35,070 nucleotides of DNA from an uncultured Clostridia bacterium (GTDB lineage Bacteria > Bacillota > Clostridia > Lachnospirales > CAG-274), in NCBI GenBank assembly GCA_944376805.1, contig CALWDX010000057.1, positions 1-35,070 of the forward strand, in the 5' to 3' direction. The notes beneath the pieces were generated by a model that did no database searches, had not been told where the DNA came from, and worked only from the letters and a program-made list of their open reading frames with translations. Below, piece by piece: positions 7,496 to 15,858 of this stretch. The translations under genes and the position numbers were made by a program. Within the stretch, counting starts at the first letter, position 1; every line of letters starts with the position of its first letter.

Positions 7496-8176
7496 TTAAA
7501 TATTATATAAATATTTTAAATATAATATAGAGGTATCTAAGTGTTTTGTGTTAGCAAGAATTGAAAAATAAATAGGACCTGCTACATAAACACTTTCTTT
7601 TATAATAGGTGCATTAGTAACATCTATTGCAAAAGCTCCTTCAATACCATCAATATTTTTAATATATACTAAATCATCTTTTACAATTTCTAATAAATCT
7701 GGTGGCAAAATTTCTTCAAAGTTTACTAATATATTTTGATTAGCAAAATGATTTATAAAATATTCTTCAGTAACTAAAACATCTAATAATTGTCCAGCTA
7801 TCATAGCATTAGTTTTTGCTAAATATTCCATACCTCCTGTTACAATACCATCTTTTAAAGTAACATTTACATTAGGCTTTAATTCCCAATAGTCATTAGT
7901 TTCTTCTAATTTAGCATATGTACTAAATTCAGTAGATATTTTTTCGTATGATTCATTTGTTATAGGTCTATTTAAGTACATAGCAGTAAAAACAGGGTCT
8001 TTTTTAAAAATCATATTATAAAATATTGAACCTAAAATAGCTATAACAATTATAGTAAGTAATATTTGTATACCATAATATTCTTTTATATACCATATTT
8101 TATCTTGAAAAGTCATTTTTTTTAACTTTTCAATTTCAATTTTAAAATTTTCTTTAAAAGATTTTTTTTCTAGCAC
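7496..8176 (-). CDS. Unknown membrane-anchored extracytoplasmic protein
   Basis: A 226-residue protein I do not recognise. A lysine-rich cytoplasmic head (residues 1-33) is followed by one strong membrane segment (about 35-55, YGIQILLTIIVIAILGSIFY) and then a mostly polar outer domain (about 60-226). That domain has LKDGIVTGGMEYLAKTNAMIAGQLL in its middle, and it may be an extracellular sensing or scaffold domain. The start is GTG at 8176, 7 bases after AGGAGG; an overlapping ATG two bases upstream runs into a stop at once. The minus-strand promoter has an extended -10, TGCTATAAT, with the TATAAT at 8216-8221. It is monocistronic and divergent from yaaA. Function unknown. Confidence 0.7.
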   Translation of the reverse strand: MLEKKSFKENFKIEIEKLKKMTFQDKIWYIKEYYGIQILLTIIVIAILGSIFYNMIFKKDPVFTAMYLNRPITNESYEKISTEFSTYAKLEETNDYWELKPNVNVTLKDGIVTGGMEYLAKTNAMIAGQLLDVLVTEEYFINHFANQNILVNFEEILPPDLLEIVKDDLVYIKNIDGIEGAFAIDVTNAPIIKESVYVAGPIYFSILANTKHLDTSILYLKYLYNI

Positions 8177-8271
8177 ATTATTTCCTCCTTAAATAAAAAT
8201 AAAATTAACTTAAATATTATAGCACAAATATAATTTATAAAAAATAAAGATTTTGTAAAAATTTTTTAAAC

Positions 8272-8302
8272 TTGACAATAAATTGGAAAATGATTATTAT
8301 TA
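8272..8302 (+). promoter_or_regulatory. Sigma-A promoter of yaaA with an overlapping PerR-like box
   Basis: TTGACA (8272-8277), 17 bases, then TATTAT (8295-8300). The 15 bases at 8288-8302, AAATGATTATTATTA, overlap the -10 and match 11 of 15 positions of the PerR box consensus TTATAATTATTATAA. The position is right for repression. The genes controlled, yaaA and a peroxiredoxin, are peroxide-stress functions, which supports the reading. AT-rich background weakens it. Confidence 0.5.
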
Positions 8303-8336
8303 AACTATTATTTTTATAAAAGAAAAAGGTGATTAT

Positions 8337-9077
8337 ATGATTATTATTTTAGCTCCAGCAAAAAATATGGTTATTGATAGTTTTAAAGATTTTGATTTTG
8401 AACAACCTATTTTTTATAAAGAAGTAGAACAAATAAATAATTGTTTAAATAAACTTGAACCACATCATATAGAAAGTATAATGAAAGTTAATAGTAATAT
8501 TGCTTTTAAAACTTTTTGCAATATAAAAGATTTTAAAATAAATAATAAAAAATGTCACGCGTTAAAATGTTATGATGGTTTAGTATTTAAAAATATAGGT
8601 GTAAATGATTTTGATAATAGTGATATAGATTTTGCTAATGAACATTTAAGAATATTAAGTGGACTTTATGGTGTCCTAACTCCTCTTACTACTATAAAAC
8701 CTTATAGGTTAGAAATGGGTTGCAAAATAGAAATAGATAATTATGAAAATTTATATAAATTTTGGCAAGATAAAATATATAATGAAATAATTAGCTTAAA
8801 TCAACCTATAATAAATTTAGCCTCTAAAGAATATAGTAAAACTATAACACCATATTTAAAAGATAATGATAAATTTATAAATATTGATTTTTTAATATTT
8901 AAAGGTGGTAAATATAAATCTGTTGCAACTTCTGCTAAAATGGCTAGAGGGCAAATGACAAGATATATTATTAAAAATAAAATTACAGATATAGACTTAT
9001 TAAAAGATTTTTGTTATGATATATATCAATATAATGAATATTTATCAAAAGAAAATAATTTAGTATTTACTAATTAA
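8337..9077 (+). CDS. yaaA: Peroxide stress protein YaaA
   Basis: A 246-residue member of the YaaA/UPF0246 (DUF328) family. The family signature is clear: MIIILAPAKNM at the start, LSGLYGVLTPLTTIKPYRLEMG near residues 105-126, and NLASKEYSKT near 160-169. In Escherichia coli YaaA is induced by OxyR and lowers intracellular free iron to protect DNA and proteins during hydrogen peroxide stress. AAAGGTG lies before the ATG. It heads a short operon with a thiol peroxidase and an acetyltransferase, behind a promoter with a PerR-like box. Confidence 0.92.
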   Translation: MIIILAPAKNMVIDSFKDFDFEQPIFYKEVEQINNCLNKLEPHHIESIMKVNSNIAFKTFCNIKDFKINNKKCHALKCYDGLVFKNIGVNDFDNSDIDFANEHLRILSGLYGVLTPLTTIKPYRLEMGCKIEIDNYENLYKFWQDKIYNEIISLNQPIINLASKEYSKTITPYLKDNDKFINIDFLIFKGGKYKSVATSAKMARGQMTRYIIKNKITDIDLLKDFCYDIYQYNEYLSKENNLVFTN

Positions 9078-9095
9078 TGAAAGGAAGATGATAAA

Positions 9096-9554
9096 ATGTT
9101 AAATATAGGTGATAAAGCACCAAGTTTTACTTTACCAGATAAAGATGGTAATCAAGTTAGTTTAAGTGATTTTTTAGGTAAAAAAGTTGTATTATATTTT
9201 TATCCTAAAGATAATACTCAAGGTTGTACAAAACAGGCTTGTGGTTTTTCTGAAAATATAGAAGAATTTGAAAATAATAATACAGTTGTTATAGGTATAA
9301 GTAAAGATAGTCAAAAATCACATAAAAATTTTATAGAAAAACAAAATTTAAAAATAACTCTTTTATCTGATATTGAAAGACAAGTTATAGAAGCTTATGG
9401 AGTTTGGCAAGAAAAGAAAATGTATGGTAAAGTTAGTATGGGTGTTGTAAGAACAACTTTTGTTATAGATGAAGAAGGAAATATTGAAAAAATATTTGAT
9501 AAAGTTAAAGCTGCTCAAAATCCACAAGAAACTTTAAATTATATAAAAGGATAG
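9096..9554 (+). CDS. bcp: Thioredoxin-dependent thiol peroxidase (BCP-type peroxiredoxin)
   Basis: A 152-residue peroxiredoxin of the BCP/PrxQ group, which reduces hydrogen peroxide and organic peroxides using thioredoxin. The peroxidatic cysteine C44 and resolving cysteine C49 are in DNTQGCTKQACGF, the five-residue spacing of PrxQ enzymes. FYPKDNT and a late RTTFVIDEEGNI complete the family pattern. It starts 18 bases after yaaA behind AAAGGAAG. The pairing with yaaA makes a compact peroxide-defence unit suited to an anaerobe. Confidence 0.93.
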   Translation: MLNIGDKAPSFTLPDKDGNQVSLSDFLGKKVVLYFYPKDNTQGCTKQACGFSENIEEFENNNTVVIGISKDSQKSHKNFIEKQNLKITLLSDIERQVIEAYGVWQEKKMYGKVSMGVVRTTFVIDEEGNIEKIFDKVKAAQNPQETLNYIKG

Positions 9555-9557
9555 ATT

Positions 9558-10199
9558 ATGAGTAATATAATATATAGAAAAATAAGTAAAAAAGATTATA
9601 ATTATATAAAAAATATGATGAATAGAAATTTTTATTTATATGAATATATAGAAGATAAGAGAATTTTAGAACCTTTTTTAAATTCATATTTATATAATTG
9701 TTTGGCAGAAAAAACTTTCAGTATGGTAGCAGAAAAAGATGGTGAAACAGTTGGTGTAATATTAGGTAATACTAAAAAAGATTATAAAACATATAAAGCT
9801 ATTTTTAGTATTATAAAATACTATTATTATGTATTATTAGTTTTTATAAAATCAAAAATATATAAAACAGACATAAAACAGTATAAAGGTATTACACAAA
9901 TATATGATGAACTTATGAAAAAGGCAAATAAAAATTTTGATGGTGTTTTAACTTTATTTGTTGTTTCTGAAAATTGTCAAGGTTATGGCATAGGTAAAAA
10001 TTTATTATCTTATTTCTTTGAATATGAAAAACAAAATAACTCTAAAAATATATATGTTTATACAGATTCTAAATGTAACTATAAATTTTATGATAGTCAA
10101 GGATTTAATAAAATAAATGAAGATATTTTTAAAGTTAAAACTAACAATAGTCAATTTGATTTAAATATATTTTTATATGAATATAATTTTTTTAATTAA
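9558..10199 (+). CDS. GNAT-family N-acetyltransferase
   Basis: A 213-residue protein. The acetyl-CoA binding motif A is seen as LFVVSENCQGYGIGKNLLSYF (about residues 134-154), matching the Q/RxxGxG/A rule as QGYGIG. The end of the fold is NIYVYTDSKCNYKFYDSQGFNK, the usual GNAT motif B. The N-terminal half is variable. It begins only 3 bases after the bcp stop, with AAAGGA as its site, so it is the last gene of the peroxide operon. The acetylated substrate cannot be told. Confidence 0.82.
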   Translation: MSNIIYRKISKKDYNYIKNMMNRNFYLYEYIEDKRILEPFLNSYLYNCLAEKTFSMVAEKDGETVGVILGNTKKDYKTYKAIFSIIKYYYYVLLVFIKSKIYKTDIKQYKGITQIYDELMKKANKNFDGVLTLFVVSENCQGYGIGKNLLSYFFEYEKQNNSKNIYVYTDSKCNYKFYDSQGFNKINEDIFKVKTNNSQFDLNIFLYEYNFFN

Positions 10200-10222
10200 A
10201 TTGAAAAAGTTACTTAAAACTA

Positions 10223-10251
10223 TTGACATTGGTATTAAAATATGATAATAT
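10223..10251 (+). promoter_or_regulatory. Sigma-A promoter of the infC operon
   Basis: TTGACA (10223-10228) is followed after 17 bases by TAATAT (10246-10251). It lies about 160 bases before the infC start, leaving room for the leader. Confidence 0.6.
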
Positions 10252-10257
10252 ATCCTA

Positions 10258-10398
10258 GAATAAAGAAGAAGCTCTACTTCTCACCTTACGGTATATAGCT
10301 TTAAGGTTATCAAAATTTCATATTTTAATACCTTTGTGTATTTTATGATTTTTTAAGTAGGAGCATTTTCATTGCTCTTTTTTTATTTTTGAAATTTT
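10258..10398 (+). ncRNA. infC/L20 leader with transcription attenuator
   Basis: The leader begins with a segment rich in GAAGCTCTACTTCTCACC, which is usual for infC-rpmI-rplT leaders of Firmicutes, where L20 or related control acts by premature termination (Rfam L20 leader type). It ends in a terminator hairpin: 10359-10365 pairs with 10373-10379, followed by a long T-run. GCTCTACTT (10271-10279) can pair with AAGTAGGAGC (10355-10364) with one bulged base. That pairing would break the terminator stem, so two exclusive folds are possible. Exact Rfam membership is uncertain. Confidence 0.7.
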
Positions 10399-10412
10399 AG
10401 GAGGTGCTCGCA

Positions 10413-10919
10413 ATTAACGAGTTAATGATTAACGAACAAATTAGAGACAAGGAAGTTAGGGTTATAGGTGACGATGGAGAACAACTTGGTATTATGTCAG
10501 CTAGAGAGGCTCAAGCCTTAGCAGATGATAGAAATTTAGATTTAGTTAAAATTTCACCTACAGCTAAACCACCTGTTTGTAGAATAATGGACTATAGTAA
10601 ATTTAAGTTCGACAAAGCAAAGAAAGAAAAGGAAGCTCGTAAAAAGCAAAAAGTAGTTTCTGTTAAAGAGCTACGTTTATCCCCTAATATCGATAAGCAC
10701 GATGTGCAAGTTAAAGTAAAAAAAGCAATAGAGTTCCTTAAAAGTGGTGACAAAGTTAAAATTAGTATAAAATTTAGAGGTAGAGAACTTGGCCATACAG
10801 ACATTGCAACAGATATTATGAATAACTTTGCAGAGCAAGTTAGCGAATATGGTATTGTAGAAAAAGCTCCTAAAATGGAAGCTAAGTCTATGGCAATGTT
10901 TTTAGCGCCTAAAGCATAA
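10413..10919 (+). CDS. infC: Translation initiation factor IF-3
   Basis: A 168-residue IF-3, which binds the 30S subunit, keeps it apart from 50S and rejects wrong start codons. The N-terminal domain begins NELMINEQIRDKEVRVIG, the linker is basic, and the C-terminal domain includes VKELRLSPNI and KISIKFRGRELGH. I place the start at ATT (10413). AGGAGG at 10399-10404 lies exactly 8 bases before it, and AUU is the known conserved infC start used for autoregulation. A GTG at 10404 overlaps the Shine-Dalgarno and is less likely, as is an ATG at 10425. It leads the infC-rpmI-rplT operon. Confidence 0.95.
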   Translation: MNELMINEQIRDKEVRVIGDDGEQLGIMSAREAQALADDRNLDLVKISPTAKPPVCRIMDYSKFKFDKAKKEKEARKKQKVVSVKELRLSPNIDKHDVQVKVKKAIEFLKSGDKVKISIKFRGRELGHTDIATDIMNNFAEQVSEYGIVEKAPKMEAKSMAMFLAPKA

Positions 10920-10943
10920 ATCTTACAAGGGAGGACATTTAAA

Positions 10944-11141
10944 ATGCCTAAATTAAAAACAAAAAAAGCAGTTTCAAAAAGAGTTTCTGTTACTGGTACT
11001 GGTAAATTAAAGAAAACAAAAGCTAATAAACAACATATACTTACTAAAAAATCTACAAAAAGAAAAAGAGGCTTAAGAAAAGCTAACTTAGTAGATAAAT
11101 CTAATATGAAACAAATGAAAAAAGTATTACCTTACATTTAA
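10944..11141 (+). CDS. rpmI: 50S ribosomal protein L35
   Basis: A 65-residue, highly basic protein with the L35 signature [20 protein letters not shown] at the N-terminus and [12 protein letters not shown] later. It is the middle gene of the infC-rpmI-rplT operon, with GGGAGG 9 bases before the ATG. Full length for the family. Confidence 0.97.
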   Translation: MPKLKTKKAVSKRVSVTGTGKLKKTKANKQHILTKKSTKRKRGLRKANLVDKSNMKQMKKVLPYI

Positions 11142-11169
11142 TTGACAACTCATAAGGAGGAAATTTATA

Positions 11170-11526
11170 ATGGCTAGAATTAAAGGTGCTATGAATGCAC
11201 GTAAAAAACATAAAAAAGTTTTAAAAATGGCTAAAGGTTTTGTTGGTGCTAGAAGCAAACAATACAGAGTAGCTAAACAATCTGTTATGCGTGCTATGGC
11301 TCACGCTTTCGCAGGTAGAAAACAAACTAAAAGAGAATATAGAAGACTTTGGATTACTAGAATTAATGCTGCTGCTAGAATAAACGGTTTATCTTACAGC
11401 AAATTTATGAATGGTATTAAAAATGCAGGTATTAACATTAATAGAAAAATGCTTGCAGAAATGGCTGTTAATGATGCAAATGCTTTTGCTAAACTTGTTG
11501 AAACAGCTAAAGCTAATCTTAAGTAA
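11170..11526 (+). CDS. rplT: 50S ribosomal protein L20
   Basis: A 118-residue L20, essential for early assembly of the large subunit and, in Firmicutes, the usual repressor of its own operon. It has the start [19 protein letters not shown], the motif [20 protein letters not shown], and [27 protein letters not shown] precedes the ATG. A strong terminator follows directly. Confidence 0.97.
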   Translation: MARIKGAMNARKKHKKVLKMAKGFVGARSKQYRVAKQSVMRAMAHAFAGRKQTKREYRRLWITRINAAARINGLSYSKFMNGIKNAGININRKMLAEMAVNDANAFAKLVETAKANLK

Positions 11527-11534
11527 TTATTTTT

Positions 11535-11563
11535 AGGTTATAGATTTATTCTATAACCTTTTT
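11535..11563 (+). terminator. Intrinsic terminator of the infC operon
   Basis: A 10-bp perfect stem, AGGTTATAGA (11535-11544) with TCTATAACCT (11550-11559), a five-base loop, then a T-run. Confidence 0.88.
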
Positions 11564-11589
11564 AGCATACTTAATTTTAGGAGTTTTTT

Positions 11590-12168
11590 ATGATTAAAGA
11601 AAATAATATTTTAATTTATGGAGATTTAAAACTATTTGTTTTAAGAAATGAATTTAATATTGATAAAAATAAATTTATAAATTTAATTGATAGTTTAATT
11701 GAAAATGAGGAAAATTGTTATTTTATAGATAGATTTCCTAAAACTATTTTAAATATAGAAAAGTATGATGAAATAGAAGATTATTATATAAAAACTTATT
11801 CTCAAAATTACTCAAAAGATATGTTTGCAGATGAATTATTTGCTAAAAAAGTAACTAAAATTATTTTAACCTTTATTTCTTATTATAAAGTTATAATTTA
11901 TTATGAAAAGATAAATAATTTAGATTTTAAAAAATTTGAAAATAGTTTAAATAATGAAGGGTTTTATAAAATAGCTAATTTAATTGAATATATTATAACT
12001 AAAGATTTAAGTAATATACACTTTTTGCTAAAAAATAGGGATAGTTATTTTTTAATTTCTGTTAGAGGGGGATATAATGTAGAGATATATTCTCCTAATA
12101 ATGAAGATTTAGAATTAATAAGTATTTTAGTTAAAAATGAAGGATTATTTTTAAGAAAGTCTACTTAA
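11590..12168 (+). CDS. Unknown cytosolic protein beside a NADAR gene
   Basis: A 192-residue protein that I do not recognise. It has no signal peptide or clear membrane segment, is rich in Asn, Ile and Lys, and ends with a more structured stretch (about residues 146-190: LLKNRDSYFLISVRGGYNVEI, then a Glu/Leu-rich helix). GGAG lies 8 bases before the ATG. It begins just after the rplT terminator. No promoter with both elements stands out; low-level read-through from the ribosomal operon is possible. The NADAR protein follows after 19 bases behind its own AAAGG site, so the two are probably one operon. Confidence 0.6.
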   Translation: MIKENNILIYGDLKLFVLRNEFNIDKNKFINLIDSLIENEENCYFIDRFPKTILNIEKYDEIEDYYIKTYSQNYSKDMFADELFAKKVTKIILTFISYYKVIIYYEKINNLDFKKFENSLNNEGFYKIANLIEYIITKDLSNIHFLLKNRDSYFLISVRGGYNVEIYSPNNEDLELISILVKNEGLFLRKST

Positions 12169-12187
12169 AAATTAGAAAGGATTAAAT

Positions 12188-12724
12188 ATGAAATATACAT
12201 TAAATAGTATTATAGAAAGATATAATAAAAATGAAAAATTAGATTATATATTTTTTTGGGGACATACTTCTAATAATGGAATAACTAAAGCGTGTTTTAG
12301 TCAATGGTATAAAAGTTATTTTATAGTAGATGATATTAAATACAGTACAGCAGAACAATTTATGATGGCACAAAAAGCATTATTATTTAATGATTTAGAT
12401 ACATATAATAAAATTATAAAAACAGATAATCCTTCACAATGTAAAAGTTTAGGTAGAAAAGTTAAAAATTTTAATGAGGAAATATGGAATGAAAATAAGT
12501 ATAATATAGTATTAAAGGGGAATTTAGCCAAATTTTCTCAAAATGAAAAATTAAAAAATTTTATTTTATCAACTAATAATAAAATTCTAGCAGAGGCTAG
12601 TCCTTATGATACAATTTGGGGGATAGGTTTATTAGAAAGTGTAAAAGGGATAGAAAATCCTAATAATTGGTTAGGAAAAAATTTACTTGGTTTTTCATTA
12701 ATGGAAGTTCGTGATATATTATAA
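12188..12724 (+). CDS. NADAR-family (YbiA-like) N-glycosidase
   Basis: A 178-residue NADAR (DUF1768) protein. Signature segments are FFWGHTSN near residue 23, CFSQWYKSYFIVDDIKYSTAEQFMMAQKA (about residues 37-65), and the active-site region SPYDTIWGIGL followed by NWLGKNLLGFSLMEVRD. YbiA-type members cleave the N-glycosidic bond of early riboflavin intermediates. Others remove ADP-ribose from guanine in nucleic acids and act as antitoxins to DarT-like enzymes (family knowledge). No rib genes and no DarT are nearby. Its only partner is the unknown gene upstream. Confidence 0.9.
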   Translation: MKYTLNSIIERYNKNEKLDYIFFWGHTSNNGITKACFSQWYKSYFIVDDIKYSTAEQFMMAQKALLFNDLDTYNKIIKTDNPSQCKSLGRKVKNFNEEIWNENKYNIVLKGNLAKFSQNEKLKNFILSTNNKILAEASPYDTIWGIGLLESVKGIENPNNWLGKNLLGFSLMEVRDIL

Positions 12725-12747
12725 CCAATATTTCTTAAAATTAACAA

Positions 12748-12776
12748 AAAAACAATATAAATTTTATTGTTTTTAT
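12748..12776 (+). terminator. AT-rich intrinsic terminator after the NADAR gene
   Basis: AAAAACAATA (12748-12757) pairs with TATTGTTTTT (12765-12774) around a seven-base loop. The A-flank and T-rich tail suit termination, although the stem has little G/C. Confidence 0.5.
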
Positions 12777-12798
12777 TCTTTTTTATTGTACTTTTTTA

Positions 12799-12807
12799 TG
12801 ATATAAT
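12799..12807 (+). promoter_or_regulatory. Extended -10 promoter for the first SLH protein
   Basis: TGATATAAT (12799-12807) is an extended -10 element with a perfect TATAAT. No good -35 is seen 17 bases upstream, which an extended -10 can tolerate. Confidence 0.5.
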
Positions 12808-12846
12808 ATAAAGAAAATAATATTACAAAAATATGTGAGGTTATTT

Positions 12847-15789
12847 ATGAGAAAATTTAATTTATTTTTTTTGATTTTTGTAATATGTTTTGTAAATACG
12901 GCAAGTATATTTGCTGTTACAGATGACAGTATATTTACAGACCAAGTTTACAATACATATGAAGGAACAACATCCGCTAAACCATTAATAAATAATCTGA
13001 AATTTACAGATGTTAATGATGGTCATTGGGCGAAAGAGTCTATAACAAAAGCTGGAGCATTAGAAATGATTAAAGGTTATGAAAGGACATATTTACCTAA
13101 TAATTATGTATCTAATCAAGAGGCTTTAGCATTTGTTTTAAGAGTTAGTGGGCTTGAAAAACAAGCTCAAGCAGAAGGTCAAAGACTTAAAGCTCAAGCA
13201 CCTTCAGAAAGTCCTTTACCAGTATGGTCTATTGGTTATTTAAGTTTAGCAAGAAATAATGGACTTATAACACCACAACAATATAATGAAGCAATAAGTC
13301 CTAATCAAGAATCTTTACCACAAGGTTCTTTTAAGCGTGATGATAACGTTACAAGAGAATTAGTTGCTAATTGGATTGTTTTATCATTAAATAGTATAAG
13401 ACAACAACCATTAGTTTCTAATAGTCAACAAAGTATATACAATTATCCAGACTGGCAAAATACAACTGTTGATTATGTTGAAAATATGGAAATTGCCTTA
13501 GATAATGGTATATTAAAAGGTGATAGAAATGGAAATCTTAATCCAAAAGGTACTCTAACTAGAGCAGAAATGGCTCAAGTTTTAAGTAATATTGATAGTT
13601 TATATTATGAAACAGTAGGGCTTACTAACAAGGCAGGTACTGTTGCTGGTATAAAAGATGAACAAACTACACAAACAGGACAAGCTAAATTAGAAAGAAA
13701 TATTTATATAAGAACTGACAATGGTACAGTAGATGTTATAAAATATACTATGCAAAGTAGCTCTTCTCCACAGGCATTAGATAAAGATGCAGTTGTATAT
13801 AATAATGGTGCTGTTACAGGTCTTTCTAGTGTTAGAGAAGGTAACCAAATTGAATATTTAGTAAATGATACAGATAAAACAGTTAAGTTTGTAAATGTAA
13901 AGAATAAAGAATTAAGTACTACTGAAGTAAATGGTAAACTCAATAAAATTGATTTTACAAATGGTGTTATACAAATAAAAGATAATAATGATAAAACTTA
14001 TAATTATTATACAACAGATAACATAATAACTTCTGATGATACTGGAAATTACATACTTGTAGATGGTAAAAAGAGAAAAGAACAAGATTTACCAACAGGA
14101 AGTATGTTAAAATTAGAACTTAAAAATAATATTGTAACAAAAGTAACTTATGTAGGAGGGGCTACATTAAATACAGAACTTAGAGGTATTGTTGTAGAAA
14201 ACAATGCTGAATTTGGTTATTTAGTTGTTATTGATAATAATGGTAATAAAGTTACAAAAAATTATTATGCTGACCAAATAGAAGTTGAAAAACAGCCTTA
14301 TTATCAAAATGGTGATGATATTGGTTATTTAGACCAAATATTTCCACACTTTGAATATGACCCTAGAGATACTACTATTGATGAAATAGAAGCAGGAGAT
14401 GTAGTTTTTATAACAAGTAGTAAAGATGAACCTACTTATATAGAAAAAATGAGTGCATCACCTAACTATATTATGAAAAGTGGTAAAGTTAGTCAAATTA
14501 GTAATGATGTTGATGTAATAAAAATGTTAGTACAGTTTGATAATGGACAAACTTCTTGGTATGATATACCTAATGGAGTTTATACTTCAAAAAGTGGTAA
14601 ACCAGTAGAATTGTCAAGTGTAGTTGCAGGTGATTATGTAAAATTACTTATAAATGAAGCAGTTTTATCACCAGGTGAAACTATGGAATCTGTAAAAGAA
14701 GTTTTAGTTGAAGATAGTGGACATTTAATAGGTGATATATTAAAAGGACAAATAGGAACTATTGACCCTATACAAAAAACATTAGCTTTACAACATTCTT
14801 ATACACTTGCTAAAAGTGGTTGGGAAAATTACCAACAAATAAGAAAACTTAATACATCTAATAAAGATATTATGTATTATTATAATGGAAATAGAGTTTC
14901 TCAAGATTTTGTTAAATCTAAATTAAAAAGAGCTGATGGTGAAGCTTATGTAGCATTAGAAAATGGTTATTCTGGAAATACTATTGCAAAAATAACTTTC
15001 AGAACAGGTAGAGATGAACCATTAAGCCCAGATATTGTAACATCTGTAGATGGTGTAGGAGGATTTACAACTGCTGGTAATGGTACTATATCAACAGATG
15101 CTGGTACTATTGTAAGAAAAAATGGTAGACTTGTAGATAATACTAATATTAGTGTTAATGACTATGTTAGAATTTCTTTAAATGGTGATGGTAAAGCTGG
15201 TATTGTTGATATTTATGAAGCACCTAATACAAGTTCTGTATCAATAGCTAGAGCTAGAATAAAACAAATAGAAGATAATAAATGGTTTATTGTTCAATCT
15301 ATGAGCCAATTAATTAATGATAAATGGCAATATAGCCCAGTAGAAAGAAAATTCACAATAGATGAAAGAACTCTTTATATTACTGAAGATGGTATTAAAA
15401 ATATTAGTGAATTTATAGGATATACAGAAAATTCAAGTATAGATAAAGCATTTACTATTATATTTAATGGTGATAAAGCTACTCATATTATAGATGCACC
15501 ATATCCTACTAAATTTGTTTCTGGTACTGTTTATGAAGGTGGAGAAGAAATAAAACTTAGAGATGGTAAATATATGAAAGACAATAAAACTTGGGATAGT
15601 GTAAGTGTTAAAGACCCATCAATAAATGTTAAAGCTACACCTAATACTATTGTTATTAAAAATAATCAAGTAACTTCTGTAAATAGTATACAGAAAAATG
15701 ATAAATTAAAAGTTATGACAGAAAAATTACCAGAGAAAGTAGAAAGTGGTATAAGTGTAGATGCAAGAATTATTTTTGTAGAAAATTAA
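12847..15789 (+). CDS. Large exported S-layer homology (SLH) domain protein
   Basis: A protein of about 980 residues. I chose the ATG at 12847, behind GTGAGGT; a GTG at 12835 would add four residues before the signal peptide. The signal peptide is MRKFNLFFLIFVICFVNTAS, then IFA-V. Three N-terminal SLH repeats cover about residues 50-245: FTDVNDGHWAKESI, then VWSIGYLSLARNNGLI with VTRELVANWIV, then YVENMEIALDNGILKGD with LTRAEMAQVLSNID. SLH modules hold proteins on pyruvylated secondary wall polymers (known). The remaining roughly 700 residues are beta-rich, with many short Asn-Gly turns, and match no enzyme I know. It is probably a structural S-layer or wall protein. Confidence 0.85.
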   Translation: MRKFNLFFLIFVICFVNTASIFAVTDDSIFTDQVYNTYEGTTSAKPLINNLKFTDVNDGHWAKESITKAGALEMIKGYERTYLPNNYVSNQEALAFVLRVSGLEKQAQAEGQRLKAQAPSESPLPVWSIGYLSLARNNGLITPQQYNEAISPNQESLPQGSFKRDDNVTRELVANWIVLSLNSIRQQPLVSNSQQSIYNYPDWQNTTVDYVENMEIALDNGILKGDRNGNLNPKGTLTRAEMAQVLSNIDSLYYETVGLTNKAGTVAGIKDEQTTQTGQAKLERNIYIRTDNGTVDVIKYTMQSSSSPQALDKDAVVYNNGAVTGLSSVREGNQIEYLVNDTDKTVKFVNVKNKELSTTEVNGKLNKIDFTNGVIQIKDNNDKTYNYYTTDNIITSDDTGNYILVDGKKRKEQDLPTGSMLKLELKNNIVTKVTYVGGATLNTELRGIVVENNAEFGYLVVIDNNGNKVTKNYYADQIEVEKQPYYQNGDDIGYLDQIFPHFEYDPRDTTIDEIEAGDVVFITSSKDEPTYIEKMSASPNYIMKSGKVSQISNDVDVIKMLVQFDNGQTSWYDIPNGVYTSKSGKPVELSSVVAGDYVKLLINEAVLSPGETMESVKEVLVEDSGHLIGDILKGQIGTIDPIQKTLALQHSYTLAKSGWENYQQIRKLNTSNKDIMYYYNGNRVSQDFVKSKLKRADGEAYVALENGYSGNTIAKITFRTGRDEPLSPDIVTSVDGVGGFTTAGNGTISTDAGTIVRKNGRLVDNTNISVNDYVRISLNGDGKAGIVDIYEAPNTSSVSIARARIKQIEDNKWFIVQSMSQLINDKWQYSPVERKFTIDERTLYITEDGIKNISEFIGYTENSSIDKAFTIIFNGDKATHIIDAPYPTKFVSGTVYEGGEEIKLRDGKYMKDNKTWDSVSVKDPSINVKATPNTIVIKNNQVTSVNSIQKNDKLKVMTEKLPEKVESGISVDARIIFVEN

Positions 15790-15797
15790 ATTTCAGT

Positions 15798-15839
15798 TTT
15801 ATATATAGCTATTGATAATTATCAATAGCTATATATAAA
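15798..15839. repeat. 42-bp perfect palindrome between the two SLH genes
   Basis: Positions 15798-15818 and 15819-15839 are exact reverse complements. As RNA this is one long hairpin around AATT, ending 7 bases before the Shine-Dalgarno GGAGG of the next gene. No T-run follows, so it is not a standard terminator. It may protect or process a shared transcript, or act as an operator. Confidence 0.75.
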
Positions 15840-15858
15840 TAATTATGGAGGAATAAAA

